DNA of 64,000 nt, taken from NCBI GenBank assembly GCA_949825045.1, contig OX463824.1:27436001-27500000 (forward strand). The letters run 5' to 3'. The DNA is from Argyresthia goedartella. Lineage: Eukaryota; Arthropoda; Insecta; Lepidoptera; Argyresthiidae. Shown piece after piece: positions 19,996 through 31,543 of the stretch (its first letter is position 1; every line of letters starts with the position of its first letter). Under the pieces are notes generated by a model. It was not told the DNA's origin. It worked only from the letters and a program-made list of their open reading frames with translations, and made no database searches. The position numbers and the translations under genes are program-made.

Positions 19996-20521
19996 GCAAA
20001 CTTATGAGGTCACAAATCATTCTGCATGCAACCTTTAACGCTGGCTTTAGCTTACTCTTAGGGGAATAGGAAGTCAAATAACAACTAGACGATTCCTGTC
20101 GACGATTTAAATGTCAAGAGAAATTTTTGAATTTGTCGACTTATAGTTTTGGAGTTATTAATGAAAAACTGTTTTTGTTGGGTTAATGTCGAATTTTTCA
20201 GCAAACAGCATAATTTGTGGTTATGGAGAAATCCAAGTTTTTTCTGGGCGAACGTTTCCCGGTTTTCATAAATTACGAGTCGTATGACGATGAAAGTTGG
20301 CGTGATTGTTTATGGCGATGTGTCAAAGTTTGTCATGAAGAAACATTGGGACGGTCAGATTTGGAAATCGCAAATATATTAAAATTTTCCCTAATTTTTG
20401 ATTAAAAAAATCAGGTTCAGCTATTGAATAGTTAGCCCATTTTGTGATGAATTTTAGGCATATCTGTACATTTTTTATTCGTATGATTTCAGTGCAAAGT
20501 ATTAGTAGGTAAGTAACTCGA
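19996..20521 (+). repeat. Dispersed repeat R2, copy 1
   Basis: A ~526-bp unit from GCAAACTTATGAGGTCACAA to AGTAGGTAAGTAACTCG that recurs with few differences at 30854-31385. Copy 2 has CGTTTCCCTTTTTTC where copy 1 has CGTTTCCCGGTTTTC. The 62-codon frame in this copy is not preserved in the other, so it is not coding. No inverted termini were seen. Confidence 0.9.
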
Positions 20522-21165
20522 GTCCTGGCCAAGACAATTGGCTACAGACGCCACAGGCGAGCCCTCGAGCGAAGCGGTTGCCGCTACCAAAATCGGTCGG
20601 GCAAAATCTTCGCTATATATGCTTAATAACCGCTTTGTGGTTCTATATTGGACCACGCAGCAAACAGGAGGTGCGTACTAATTATGGTTGATGTTACCAT
20701 TTAGACGGCACTGTTGTGCAGCAACAAAGCGCCACAAATTAAAGACCGGACGCCGAATCGGATGCTTTATTGCGGGTACGACCGCATTCAAGCTAAGCTA
20801 TACCTTTTTGTAATCTGTAGCACAGTATGCAACGCAACACCTTGATGTCATCAGAAGTACATTGACTCTTGGCACCTCGTTGTGATGACGCCAAAGGCCG
20901 AGAGCGTGCGAGAGAACGAGAAAAACGCGTCCCTCGCGGGAGAAAAATTTAATTTATGGCGTATGTGGTTTTAACTCTATATGTGGACTTCTCACGGTAT
21001 TAAAATTAACGGCTTTAATGCCGACAGCACTTGAATATATTATTGGTGAATAGGTATCTCAGGGCCGAAATTAGAAAGCGTAAGTAAGTTCTTATCTTGA
21101 ATTTTCGAGATAACTTTGACGCTCCATAGCAATAGTAATAGTAATAGCAATACCTTGGACACTAT
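20522..21165. other. No gene seen
   Basis: Includes GC-rich patches near 20890-20950 but no coding frame or known repeat. Confidence 0.5.
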
Positions 21166-21330
21166 TTACACACATTGGTCTAGCCCCAAACTAGGATTCC
21201 CTGTATCTTGGGTACTAGACAACGATACACATACTTATATAGATAAATATTATACTTAAATAGATAAACAACCATGACTAGGGTACAAACATCCGTTCTC
21301 ATCAAACAAATATTTGCCCCCACCGGGACT
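21166..21330 (-). mobile_element. tRNA-derived SINE (family 2), truncated copy 2
   Basis: Shares ACAAATATTTGCCC and the preceding body (GGTACTAGACAACGATA) with the copy at 13895. The tRNA-like head is cut off at about 21330, where a minus-strand family-A LINE tail begins, implying later insertion of that LINE. Confidence 0.7.
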
Positions 21331-21337
21331 CATAATT

Positions 21338-21470
21338 CATAATTTCTTTTCATAATTCATAATTTGTTGCACACAAATCATATAAAAAACAAGCTTTACA
21401 TGAAATTTGTATACAAAGGCGAGCTTATCTCTCTTTTAAGAGATATTTTGTTTAGAACGTCACCGTTGGC
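21338..21470 (-). mobile_element. Family-A LINE, 3' end only
   Basis: Minus strand reads AAAGAGAGATAAGCTCGCC then TTTGTATAC, a TTGTGTGCAAC block and AATTATGAATTATG tail units at 21340-21365. Matches the 3' end of the copy at 8920-11920 without any coding sequence. Confidence 0.8.
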
Positions 21471-21933
21471 CCGTTTATCTATCCGGCCTTATTGTTCCAA
21501 ATAAACAGCTTGTTGGACAAATAGGAGATTCACCGGAAATTGTTACATCAGTAAGCTACGACCAAAGTTTTAACACCCCCTATTCCCGTGAAAGCCTGCT
21601 TAGGTACTACCAGCGTTATTTAAATTCCAGGGATTGTCAACTTGTGCCGCGTCGCGGGAACTTCACCGTCTAACCAATTGAAAAGGTGCCACGGTCCAAT
21701 TATAGAGAAAGTTAGGAAAAATGTTCCTAGCCTTGTACCCCCGTGGAACAGGGCTGGAGTCAGAATGGGCAGAAAAAGTCAGTCGGGAAAATAAAAGTAC
21801 CACAATCCAAATACTCGGGATGGAACCGTAAGAACACTTATCCTGTATAAAATACTTGTGACTTTTAATTTGCTGTACCCATTATTGAGTGAGCAAATTT
21901 ACCTAGGGAATACAACATTTATTTATTTATATA
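21471..21933. other. No gene seen
   Basis: No recognised coding frame or repeat. Confidence 0.5.
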
Positions 21934-22116
21934 TTAGGTCCTTACATATGAAATTGGCGTTTCGCCGTACTGGCCACTTTGATCTCAAATATCTCCTCTA
22001 TGGTTAGGAATTCCAAATTCAAATTTATACAGCTATTTACTCATGTAATTGTGTTTCTAAAATTATAATTAATTTGATTTTTCCTCATTTTTTTCTTGCG
22101 TCACTCAGCTTACAAA

Positions 22117-22733
22117 ATGGAAAACTTGAAATATCGCGTTATTTACGAGTATGAGTTCTACCGTGGCACCAGTGCTGCAGAAACGGCTCGAAGGATTGAT
22201 GATGTGTATGGCGACACCCTGCCGAACCAGCCAAACCATGCCCCAAGCGAAAATTGACTCCAAAAAAGTTACTTGTGAGCGTTTGGTGGACTAGTGCTGG
22301 TGTCGTTCACTACAGCTTTCTTAAATCTGGCCAGACGATTACGACAGATGTCTATTGCCAGCAACTGCAAATCATGATGGAAAAGCTAGCTGCTAAACAA
22401 CCGAGGCTGGTCAATCGCTCTTAGCCACTGCTGCTTCATGATAACGCTAGACCACTCACTGCACAACAGACGGCTACCATATTAGAGGAGCTTCAATTGG
22501 AATGTATAGGACATCCACCGTACTCTCCGGACCTTGCTCCAACAGATTACCATTTTTTTCGAAATTTGGATAACTTCTTGAAAGGGAAAATATTAAACTC
22601 CGATGGGGCAGTCCAAACCGCCTTCAAAGATTTTATTGATTCCCGTCCGAATGTTTTTTTTAGTAAAGGGATCGAAGAACTACTTATGAAATGGCAAAAG
22701 TGTATAGATAGCAATGGTACATACTTTGATTAA
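22117..22733 (+). pseudogene. Mariner transposase, internally deleted
   Basis: ATG at 22117 starts MENLKYRVIYEYEFYRGTSA then AETARRIDDVYG, the N-terminal helix-turn-helix of mariner transposases. The sequence then jumps to NQPNHAP, losing the middle of the protein, including the first catalytic Asp region. After a frame change the C-terminal half reads VSVWWTSAGVVHYSFLKSGQ, LLLHDNARP (second Asp), HPPYSPDLAPTDYHFFRNL (third Asp of DD34D) and ends NGTYFD with a stop at 22733. An in-frame TAG precedes LLLHDN (near 22422). It cannot encode an active enzyme but could mark a once-active mariner lineage. Confidence 0.9.
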
Positions 22734-22740
22734 ATAAATA

Positions 22741-25700
22741 TATAATAATAATAATTCTTTATTGCACAGAAAACACAATGGAAAAAATACAACGAACAAT
22801 GTGCAAAGGTGAGCTTATTTCTAAAAAGAAATTTCTTACAGCTAACCTGTGAGGAAAGGCAAAAATATTTATAGAGAGGTAGTCCTAGTGTACAATTAAG
22901 ATTTAAAAGAAAGAAATAAAGTCAATATACTATCAGATAAATCACAATACATCCTACACATACTATAAAATAAATTAATAGAATACAATAAATACATACA
23001 TACTATAAGATACCCACTATGCGGAAGAGAGGAGATGCTGTTTCAACTTTTTCTTAAAAGAGAACAAGGATGTGCAATCCCTAATAGCGCAAGGAAGTGC
23101 ATTCCACAAACGTATTGCCCTTAACCTAAACGAGTGCTCGTAAGCAACAGTGTTGAGCTGAGGAATTGACAAAAGTGACACCGTGTGAGATCTCCAAAGT
23201 CTATCCCCAGAGAAAAGAAACTCAAAATGTTCACGAAGATATGCGGGATAGCGCGGAAATATTGAAGAGCAAGGAGAGAATGTGCATATCATGACGAAGT
23301 CGGATCGGGAGCCAGCCTAATTCCCTGCGATATTGGGACACGTGATCGTACTTGCGGAGACCGAAGATAAACCGAATCCCGAGATTTTGAAGTCGCTCGA
23401 GTTTGTTCAGTAGATCTTCGTTCGTGCTGGCCCAGCAAACATCGGCGTAGTCAATTAAAGGCAGAAGAAGGGTCTGAACTAGCATGATTTTAGTCTGCCT
23501 AGGCAAGAAGTACTGCAAACGCCGAAGGGAATGAAAGGATGCAAAGACTCGTCTGCTGACTTCACAAACGTGGGGCGACCAGGATAAACGAGTATCAAAA
23601 ACAACCCCAAGATTTTTGGCTTTCTCGCTGTACTTGACAATGGTACCGTCATAAAGTACGGGAGCAACTGACCTATGCTGCAACAAATTAAGTAAGTGCC
23701 GTGTACCCAGTATCATCGCCTGAGACTTATCCGGGTTGACTAATAGCCCATACGAAAGAGCCCATTTCCTGATGTTGTCGAGGTCAGCATTCAAAGCCTC
23801 TACAGTCGAAGTCAGATCACACAGGGGAAAATTCCGATAAATTTGAAGGTCATCTGCATAGAGATGATACGAGGAAGACAATACATCCGAGATGGAATGG
23901 ATGAAAACTGAGAAAAGAAGAGGAGAAAGGATGCCACCCTGCGTAACACCAGTAGAGAGCTTGCACCATTCCGTAGTGACTTCTTCAGACTTGATGCGCT
24001 GCTGGCGGTCTCTCAGGTAGGAGTCAAACCAGCGAGCCGACTGTGAAGAGACATTGAGTGTTTTTATGATTTCAACAAGTATATCGAAGTCGACGCAGTT
24101 GAAGGCGCTGCTAAAGTCAAGGTGAGTCAGGACTGTGAGCTGCTTCTTATCAATTGCCAGTTGGATATCGTGAGTTACCTTGAGCAGTGCGGTGGTGGTG
24201 CTATGCCCTGGCCTAAAACCAGACTGAAAAGGGTTCAGTAAATCCATGGAGGAAAGGTACGAGGACAGCTGGGAGTGGACAATTGATTCAAGGACTTTGG
24301 AAAGGATTGGTAGGATGGAAATGGGACGGAATTCTTTGAAGGAGGACGAGTTAGAAGTTTTAGGCAGGGGTATCACTAATGCTCCATTCCACTGGCTTGG
24401 GAAGCAGTACTCGCTCAGCGACGCGTTAGATATATGCGTTATGGGTGGTAAAACATTATCGAGTACACTGAATAGCATCTGAGAGCAGATATTGTCATCA
24501 CCTACAGCCTTGGACGAGATTTCTAGAATAGCTTTCTTTACTGCGCCAACTCCGACAGACCTGAGGTTGAAAGGTAAGCAACTGGATGTCGTTCTGGTAC
24601 GCAAGTTACGAAGGGTAGCATCCTTGACACAGGGGTCCATCACGACAGGGGAGACAGCAAAAAATTTGTTGAGACCATTGAGGTCGACACTACCGGCAAC
24701 TGCGTCCTGGGACCAACACCAAGGGTCTTCAGGAACTTCCAAACCTGTGCAGGAGAGTAGCTCTCGATACTCTCGTAGATGTGGCGGCGTTTGGCATCTC
24801 CACAAAGACGGGTGCACCGATTACGGACACGTTTGTATACAAGGAGATTATCGACCGTCGGATTATATCTACATTTGGCATGGTTTCTCTGGGCCATCAG
24901 ACCCTTGATGGTGTCGGTAAGCCAAGGCGCAGGGAGATGTTTGACCCTAACCTTTTTGACAGAAGCATGTTTGTCGAACAAACTTAAGACAATCGAGTTG
25001 AAATGCTGGACTTTGTCATCAACGGTCTCACTACAGGCGACAGGAGACCAGTCTATAGAAGCGGCGTCAGACTTAAGGGAGCTGAGATCCATACCCTTGA
25101 AACTGCGAATATCCAGGAATTTTGCTGCGCGCTTAGGAGGCCTTAACTTGAACGAGAGATAAATCATATCGTAAAAGGAGAAGGGGGCGTTAAGTTGGCC
25201 ATGCGTAGCAACCTTGGATATGTTAGAAACAATCATAAGATCTAGAAGAGAGGGGGTGCAGTGGGGCTGGAAGTGAGTTGCACTCAAGGGAAGAATATTT
25301 AAATTTAGGGAGCTGATGATAGACTGGAGTTTGGCTGAGCGAACATCATTTTTAAGTAAACAGGTATTGAAATCACCTAGGATAACTGTGTCACTGTAAA
25401 GAGGAGATAGATCATTAAGAATGCTTTCAAAAGAATCAAAGTAGTCGATGAGTAGAGAGGGGCTATAGAAGACACCCAGAAGGACCTTATTGTGATGCAG
25501 GCATAACTCGAGAAACAGGTGTTCAGCGGATCCAGAGTACAGACTAGGTGAGTGGCTGATGACTTTGCAAGAAATGTCGGAACGAAGGTAAATAGCAACA
25601 CCGCCACCAGCCTTACCTGTCCTATCATTCCGATAGAGCCTGTACCCCGGCAGAGCATACAAGGTAGATGGAAGAGAGGGTTTAAGAAATGATTCGGAGA

Positions 25701-25799
25701 TCAGAATACCATGAATGCTCTGATCGCTGAAGGAGTCGATAAGGTCGGCATGACTGGAATGAATGCTCTGAGCATTTATGTGAACGACATTGAAGTTCC
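22741..25799 (-). mobile_element. Family-A LINE, 5'-truncated copy inside mariner
   Basis: Minus-strand copy. The 3' end at left has a TAATAATAATAA tail (22741-22757) and CAAAGGTGAGCTTATTTCT, the complement of the conserved 3' block. The 5' end lies at about 25799, inside the endonuclease (NVVHINAQSIH...). It abuts an AT-repeat and the right end of the mariner. No clean target duplication could be read because both flanks are AT repeats. Confidence 0.9.
23017..25795 (-). pseudogene. Family-A LINE ORF with two frameshifts
   Basis: Reads from SFLKPSLPS and YRNDRTGKAGGGVAIYLRSD through GDFNTCLL, SLLDLMIVSN and FSFYDMIYLS (endonuclease) to the linker WLTDTIKGLMAQRN. A frame change near 24680-24720 separates it from the RT part: NGALVIPLPKTS, QSGFRPGHSTTTAL, LDFSSAFNCVDFD, GVTQGGILSP (normally GVPQGG) and LYADDLQIY. 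A second frame change near 23250-23280 precedes the end RLWNALPCAIRD...LKQHLLSSA with its stop at 23017. The catalytic aspartates remain, but the frameshifts inactivate it. Confidence 0.9.
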
Positions 25800-25860
25800 T
25801 ATATATATATATATATATTATATTTAATATTATATTAATATGTATATATTATATTAAAAA
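25800..25860. repeat. AT-dinucleotide microsatellite and A run
   Basis: Begins with nine AT units and continues as TATATTAATATTA-type sequence, ending in an A run. Sits between the LINE 5' end and the mariner 3' end. Confidence 0.9.
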
Positions 25861-26060
25861 AAAAACGACTTTATGTTCCTCCCATGCAAAACGCCAATTT
25901 CATATGTAAGGACCTAAATAAGGTATACTCAAAACAGCAGTGGAGGTAAAATATTAAACCAAAACAACAGAATATGTACAACGGGGCTGTCTCCAGCGCC
26001 AAAAGTATGTGCACACAGCATGGTAAAAATATTGATACAGCTAAAACTAAAACTACACAT

Positions 26061-26562
26061 ATTAGTAGTTTATGTGACTGCTGCATAATGGAGGGCATTA
26101 AAACTCGATAGTGGGTTTATGAAACGAGCCGAAGACGAGTTTCATAATAATATCACTCGAGAGTTTTAATGCCTAATTATGTACAGTAACATACACTAGT
26201 TTATCTACACACATATCATAAGCTCTCTTTGATGTGTTCAGGAACCGCATGTTTGACCGGCATTGTGGTTCTGCAATTGTTTAGCTTGTTCTTTAGTACC
26301 AAATTCACGCAGACGGGCGTCGGCGTTTGAAATTTTAGTATCAATACCAACTTCACAGACAAACTAGGGACGGCACGCGGGTGGGCGTCGGCGTTCGAAA
26401 TTTGAATGTCATTATATGTAGAAAAACTACACATAATGACCATTATGTGTAGTTTTGCAGATATGAACGAGTTTTTACCAAGTAGTTTAACATAATGCTG
26501 ATCGTAACGTGCGGTTTTTGAACGCAGTAAAGAGGGTTTATGAAACGTTTGTAGATAAAAAT
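26061..26562 (+). repeat. Dispersed repeat R1, copy B
   Basis: Starts ATTAGTAGTTTATGTGACTG and ends TTTGTAGATAAAAAT. Contains AAAACTACACATAATG followed by AC and its exact inverted partner (about 26425-26458), plus CGGCGTTTGAAAT and CGGCGTTCGAAAT units. Very similar to copy C at 31544. Confidence 0.88.
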
Positions 26563-26692
26563 TGTTAAATATACAGTAAAATATTACGGAATTAAATAAG
26601 ATATACGTATTGATTTTTCACAAAACAAATAAGAAGGAATAAGAAAGGATTCCGTTATGTGAGGTAAGAATCAATAATCATTTATATTTATA

Positions 26693-26959
26693 TTAGGTCC
26701 TTACATATGAAATTGGCGTTTTGCATGGGAGGAATAAAAAGTCGTTTTTTTTTTAAAATATAACTGCAAATCAAGTTTTCCATTTTGTAAGCTGAGTGAC
26801 GCAAGAAAAAAAACAATTGAGGAAAAAACAAATGAATATAATTTTAGAAACACAAATACATGAGTAAATAGCTGTATAAATTTGAATTTGGAATTCCTAA
26901 CCATAGAGGAGATATTTGAGATCAAAGTGGCCAGGACGGCGAAACGCCAATTTCATATG
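26693..26959 (-). mobile_element. Mariner deletion derivative (MITE)
   Basis: Starts TTAGGTCCTTACATATGAAA preceded by TA, and ends CGCCAATTTCATATG with the outermost 11 bp missing. Relative to the mariner at 21934 it keeps the 5' UTR up to just past the ATG (on the minus strand ...CTTACAAAATGGAAAACTTGA) joined to about 45-60 bp of the 3' end (GACTTTTTATTCCTCCC, GCAAAACGCC). All transposase coding DNA is gone. Confidence 0.9.
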
Positions 26960-28015
26960 TTATATTTATAGCAAGGCAACGAGTCGTGATAGATGTCAGG
27001 AACGTCATCTTCGCTGGCCAAAACCTCATTATAGCGGCGACACATACGTTGTATGGGGTTGTTGGCCCTAATATTCGATCTGCACGTTGGGACGAAGAAT
27101 GCTTGAACAATAATTTCTGAGAGAGCAGAAGTTGTGGTGAATCCATTTATTGTTTTATGTAGATGGATCAAGTCCTGAAGTCTACAACGCGATTTTAAGG
27201 GTTCCAATGAGAAACGTTCGCATCTATTTTTGTAGGGCTTAACCAACGCGGCAAAGGCCGAGACGTGGGCAGAGCATGCGTAGGAAGCGCTTCTGGACCG
27301 ACTCAACATGATCGATGTGGGTTTTTTAAAATGATGTCCATATCACAGACATTCTAATCTGCAACGGACAAGAGCACTATAGAGCAGAATCAGACTAGCT
27401 GGTTTCTTAAAGGACTCAGTTACTCGAGCAAGAAATCCCAGAAGTTGGTTATATTTTTTCACTAAGGTTGAGCAATGTTGATTAAAGCTCAGCTTGTCAT
27501 CGAAAATAAAGCCTAAGTCACGAGCTTCCCGTTTTCTTTACAGTGTAACGTCCCCTATATTGGACAGGATATAATTGTGGTTACGGGTCATCGAGATGAC
27601 AAAGCGCTCTTCAGCAGCCAGAAACATGCGGTTGTCTGCGCATCAGTGAGACAGTGTGTTCAAGTCTTCCTGAAGGTTTTTGCAGTCAAGTTGTGTACTG
27701 ATACGGGTAAATACCTTGAGGTCGTCAGCGTATAATAAACAAGGGCTTTTGAGTTTGTTCACCAAGTCATTAATGAAAATAATGAAAAATAAATGTCCTA
27801 GTGGCGATCCTTGAGTAATGCCCGAAGGAATATCAGCTGCAAAAGCAGTTTGTTCACCAAGTCATTAATGAAAATAATGAAGAATAAATGTCCTAGTGGC
27901 GATCCTTGAGGAATGCCCGAAGGAATATCAGCTGCAAAAGACAGGTGATCCTTCAGCGCTACTATCTGACTACGGTTTTTGATATATGATTCCAACCAAC
28001 GCAGAAAGTTACCAA
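26960..28015 (-). pseudogene. LINE reverse-transcriptase fragment
   Basis: Read leftwards: SYIKNRSQIVAL, then SGIPQGSPLG and FFIIFINDLVNK (motif B). In another frame come LLYADDLKVF (motif C) and VHNLTAK-like residues. The C-terminal region EPLKSRCRLQDLIHLHKTIN leads to CRRYNEVLASEDD and a stop at 26953. Several frame changes are present, and a 95-bp tandem duplication falls inside the catalytic region. Endonuclease and fingers are missing. Probably CR1/Jockey-like; the family is not certain. Confidence 0.75.
27752..27941. repeat. 95-bp tandem duplication within LINE RT
   Basis: AGTTTGTTCACCAAGTCATT starts at 27752 and again at 27847. The copies differ at a few positions (GAAAAATAAATG versus GAAGAATAAATG; TTGAGTAATG versus TTGAGGAATG). 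The unit corresponds to RT motif B to just before motif C. Confidence 0.92.
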
Positions 28016-28587
28016 GTACCCCATGTAATGATAATTATAATATAGTTATTATCAACTGACTTCAAATTAGTAAGGAAAACCTATATTTTTTTCGTTTTCG
28101 TCTATAAAAATCACAGAGTTATAATATAGGCCAGGCAGAAAGGTAATGCGCTTGACAGTTCCCTTCAGAGTTGTTATTTGACATGATCGCCCATAGACAA
28201 GTAGACTGTTTGAAAAAAACGTAGTACGGTGAGCAACTACGTTGGTCAAATGTGATCGCAAGTGAAAGAAATAGGGAGAGTGTGTGTTTTAGGATTTAGG
28301 TACCTCATTGATTTAATTATCACCTGTGAAGGAATTGCATATTTGATAATCAAGGCCTCGTGAGATTTTTTACGTAACCTTTACTGTTACTAACTTTTTA
28401 GGGGTTGCCACTTTATCCTACTGCAGACAGAGTTATATCTTGGTAAGAAGTAGTGATGGTCTTGTGGCTCGAGACACATAACATTTATATTTTTATTTTT
28501 TTTTGAAAAAAATTACGAAACCAGAATTTTACATGATTATCATAAAAACTTACAAAATACGGAAAAAAATGAGCTTTGATAAGATTT
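28016..28587. other. No gene seen
   Basis: AT-rich. No coding frame or repeat recognised. Confidence 0.5.
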
Positions 28588-28822
28588 TAGCTAATCACGG
28601 TCATAAAATAGTATGACTACTGCCTCATAACTGTGATTTAAGCCATATAGAATATATTTGGAACCTTTAAAAGAGTAGAGTCAACGTTATGCTTATGCAT
28701 GAAACAGCTGCAATCTAAAATAGAGTGACTTTAGACGCTTTAAATTCAATAACACCTGATGACTGGAAGAAAGAAATCATTAATTTCAAGCGCTTCAGAG
28801 AAAATTACTGGTCAGAGACTTA
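28588..28822 (+). pseudogene. Tc1/IS630-type transposase C-terminal fragment
   Basis: One frame with three internal stops reads LLPHNCDLSHIEYIWNL, then KSRVNVMLMHETAAI and ITPDDWKKEIINFKRF, ending ENYWSET and a stop. It resembles the C-terminus of IS630-Tc1-family transposases (LPPYHCDLNPIE.IW..K), with the Glu of the catalytic triad kept in IE. No inverted repeats were located. Confidence 0.65.
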
Positions 28823-29461
28823 ATAGGGGGTCTCACGGTGAATCAGAGACTATAAAAAACATTTCTAACTCCGAATCCGAACGGAAGTAAGTTAGTGGAG
28901 TTGATATTTGAATAATAACATTAAACATGTATTGTGGTTGCCGTGGATCTAACAACGATACGCGTGTTATGTTTTTCTATTTATAATAAATATATATATA
29001 TTCAGTTTTAAGCCTAGGTAGTACCTATTATACTACACATTCCCGTGGTTGCTCCCACCACAAAGCAAAAAAACTGCTTAGAGACATTATTGAACCTACT
29101 TGGAGATACTTTGTATTTGTCTGCTGACTACACTCATAGGAACTGACGTCATAATGACGACGCACGCCTTGACGTTACGCGCATTACCATTCTGCGGGTA
29201 TGCATATATCCTGAGTCCGTCCCTCCAAGTTAATGTCTCCGCGTGCCACCAACTTGCCTCCCTCAGGGCGCGATTTGTCTTATTCCGTCTCCGCTGGAAA
29301 AAACTCAGTTGTGTAACGTAATAAACGTCGACTTTATAATCAAGGAGATGATTACCTATTCATAATTACAGGGCCGTTTAAAGACTGAAACACATCGCGG
29401 CAGGATGGTTTCGCCGCGGGCCCGCGCTGTTGTTTGTAACGTTTATAGAATTCGATTATGA
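28823..29461. other. No gene seen
   Basis: Includes a GC-rich patch at about 29140-29330 without recognised coding content. Confidence 0.45.
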
Positions 29462-30112
29462 CAAGAATCAAGATTCAAGATTCATTTTTTTTATTGAATA
29501 TAAATAAATAAATTATCTTATTCAACGTCAAAATTATACTTACTTATAACTACAAGTCAATTTTTTGTATAAAAAAAGAGACTGCTCCGTTTCGGAAGGT
29601 GGGCTTCGGGGTTAAGAAGAAACGACCAGAAACTCCACCATACCTTCTTTTTAAAAAAGTGACTTCACAACAGGTACTACTGGTGTCGGTGAAAGGAAAT
29701 TCGCCGGCAAGTGATAGACTTGATCCATCGCCCCTCGTCGAATTTCTGTGCACTGAGATGGTATGGACCACGCAGTTTTGTCATCTAAGTATTCCTTAAT
29801 ACTACATATATAATAGGACTTTCTTATCAGTTCATTTTTAACATAGTTTATGAAGCTCTTTTCAGGAAAGATGAATAATTCTTGTGGTATTTTATTGTAG
29901 AAGCGATTACAGTGCCCCCTGAATGATGTGCCTACTTTACTTAGTCTAAATAATGGTAGTGCTAACCTATTTCTATTTCTAGTGTTAATTGTATGGCTAT
30001 CACCTACAGTTTTAAATAAAGCCATATTTTTTCTTACATGCATGATATTATCGTATTTTGACATTTTCTTAATACGTACGTAATAAGCAATATTTTTTAT
30101 TGCAGACGTCAA
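29462..30112 (-). pseudogene. LINE ORF2 C-terminal fragment with 3' end
   Basis: A frame of about 150 codons reads NIAYYVRIKKMSKYDNIMHV, then HTINTRNRNRLALPLFRLSK, SFRGHCNRFYNKIPQELFIF and ELIRKSYYICSIKEYLDDK. This is the typical end of CR1-group ORF2 proteins (NTRNRDRLVLP...FYNKIP...YY...EYL.D). Truncation at about 30112 removes the catalytic RT. The left end holds A/T-rich tail sequence near 29465-29520. Confidence 0.75.
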
Positions 30113-30282
30113 AATTTATGCACCCATTCTCTCGGCGGCCAAACATGTCATCTGCCGCGACCGGCCTTTAGTTTTTGGCTCTATATTCACAGCCACCTTG
30201 GTTTCCAACTACAAATTGCCGGTGCATTTTGTAATGAAATTACTACGAATTGTTGATATAAAGAGTTAAAAGCTAAAAACAA

Positions 30283-30345
30283 CCGCCCAAGTGCGATTCG
30301 GACTCGCACCCCAAGGGTTCCGGACAAATTGCAAAATTATTGTAT
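30283..30345 (+). repeat. Dispersed CAAGTGCGA... repeat, fragment
   Basis: AACCGCCCAAGTGCGATTCG followed by GACTCGCACCCCAAGGGTTC matches the start of the common lepidopteran repeat also seen at 13706. Only the left end is clear. Confidence 0.6.
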
Positions 30346-30853
30346 TTTTCGTGATGTAACTAAAGATCGATCAGCTGATTTGTAAGGAGAGGAGGTAAAA
30401 AAATAAAGTTGCTCAAATCAAATCGGTTTCATGGTGAAAGTTGCTTAGAATTATATAAAATTTGCTTACACCTAGTTATGTTATACAACAATCAAAAATG
30501 TAATTTGAAGACACAATACATTATAATAAAACATAAAATGTTCAATGTACAAAAGAGCTTAAACCTTATATATGTGCAAATATAAATTAAATAAAAAATA
30601 TCCCTCATGTCACCGCCCCGTCGTTGAGTGGCAGGGTGCCCAACATGCTGGCACCAATACATCGTATGGCCAGGCTATTGCGCTGGGCAAGGTAGGTGCC
30701 AGCTCTTGGATCAGGGCCGAAACTTTCACGAAAACGTCAAGGCCTTTCCCAAGCGGACAAGCAGAGGCACAGATGTGCCCAAGTTTAGCTAGTTATTAAC
30801 TGCTTTGAATGACTGTCTGTTAGCACTAATCTCGGGTTAAAACCTCAAATTAT
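30346..30853. other. No gene recognised
   Basis: A minus-strand stretch at about 30610-30790 has GC-rich codon-like composition (TLPSAIAWPYDVLVPACWAP) but no family was recognised. Confidence 0.35.
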
Positions 30854-31385
30854 AGGTACACGCAAACTTATGAGGTCACAAATCATTCTGCATGCAACCT
30901 TTGAGGCTGGCTTTAGCTTACTCTTAGTGGAATAGGAAGTCAAATAACAACTAGACGATTCCTGTCGACGATTTAAATGTCAAGAGAATTTTTTGAATTT
31001 GTCGACTTATAGTTTTGGAGTTATTAATGAAAAACTGTTTTTGTTGGGTTAATGTCGAATTTTTCAGCAAACAGCATAATTTGTGGTTATGGAGAAATCC
31101 AAGTTTTTTCTGGGCGAACGTTTCCCTTTTTTCATAAATTACGAGTCGTATGACGATGAAAGTTGGCGTCATTGTTTATGGCGATTTGTCAAAGTTTGTC
31201 ATTAGGAAACATTGGGACGGTCAGCTTTGGAAATCGCAAATATATTTAATTTTTCCCTAATTTTTGATTAAAAATATCAGGTAAGTTATTGAATAGTTAG
31301 CCCATTTTGTGATGAATTTTAGGCATATCTGTACATTTTTTATTCGTATGATTTCAGTGCAAAGTATTAGTAGGTAAGTAACTCG
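30854..31385 (+). repeat. Dispersed repeat R2, copy 2
   Basis: Direct-orientation copy of 19996-20521, running from CGCAAACTTATGAGGTCAC to GTAGGTAAGTAACTCG. Scattered substitutions and small indels are visible. Flanks on both sides differ from copy 1, marking the unit ends. Confidence 0.9.
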
Positions 31386-31543
31386 TTTTGATGCAACTTA
31401 TAGCATGGCTGTTATCCTTACAAAACTCTTTAAAATTGGTATGAAGATTATATTGGTGTCATAATATTTAATAAAAGTGAATTACTTACGGATGTAGGCG
31501 AATTTTTAGGGTTTTCACTGGACGTTGATTAATAATAATATAT

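Larger units (their letters stand above)
21934..25917 (+). mobile_element. Mariner transposon interrupted by a LINE
   Basis: Left terminal inverted repeat TTAGGTCCTTACATATGAAA (from 21934, preceded by TA). The right end is its complement ...TTTCATATGTAAGGACCTAA ending at 25917. Between them lie the transposase remnant (22117-22733) and, near the 3' end, the minus-strand LINE at 22741-25799. Without the LINE the element would be about 0.9 kb, shorter than the usual ~1.3 kb because of a deletion in the transposase gene. The TA target duplication is clear on the left only. Confidence 0.88.

Noticed and set aside
20217..20405. 62-codon coding frame
   Set aside because: Lies in repeat R2; the other copy (30854-31385) breaks the frame.
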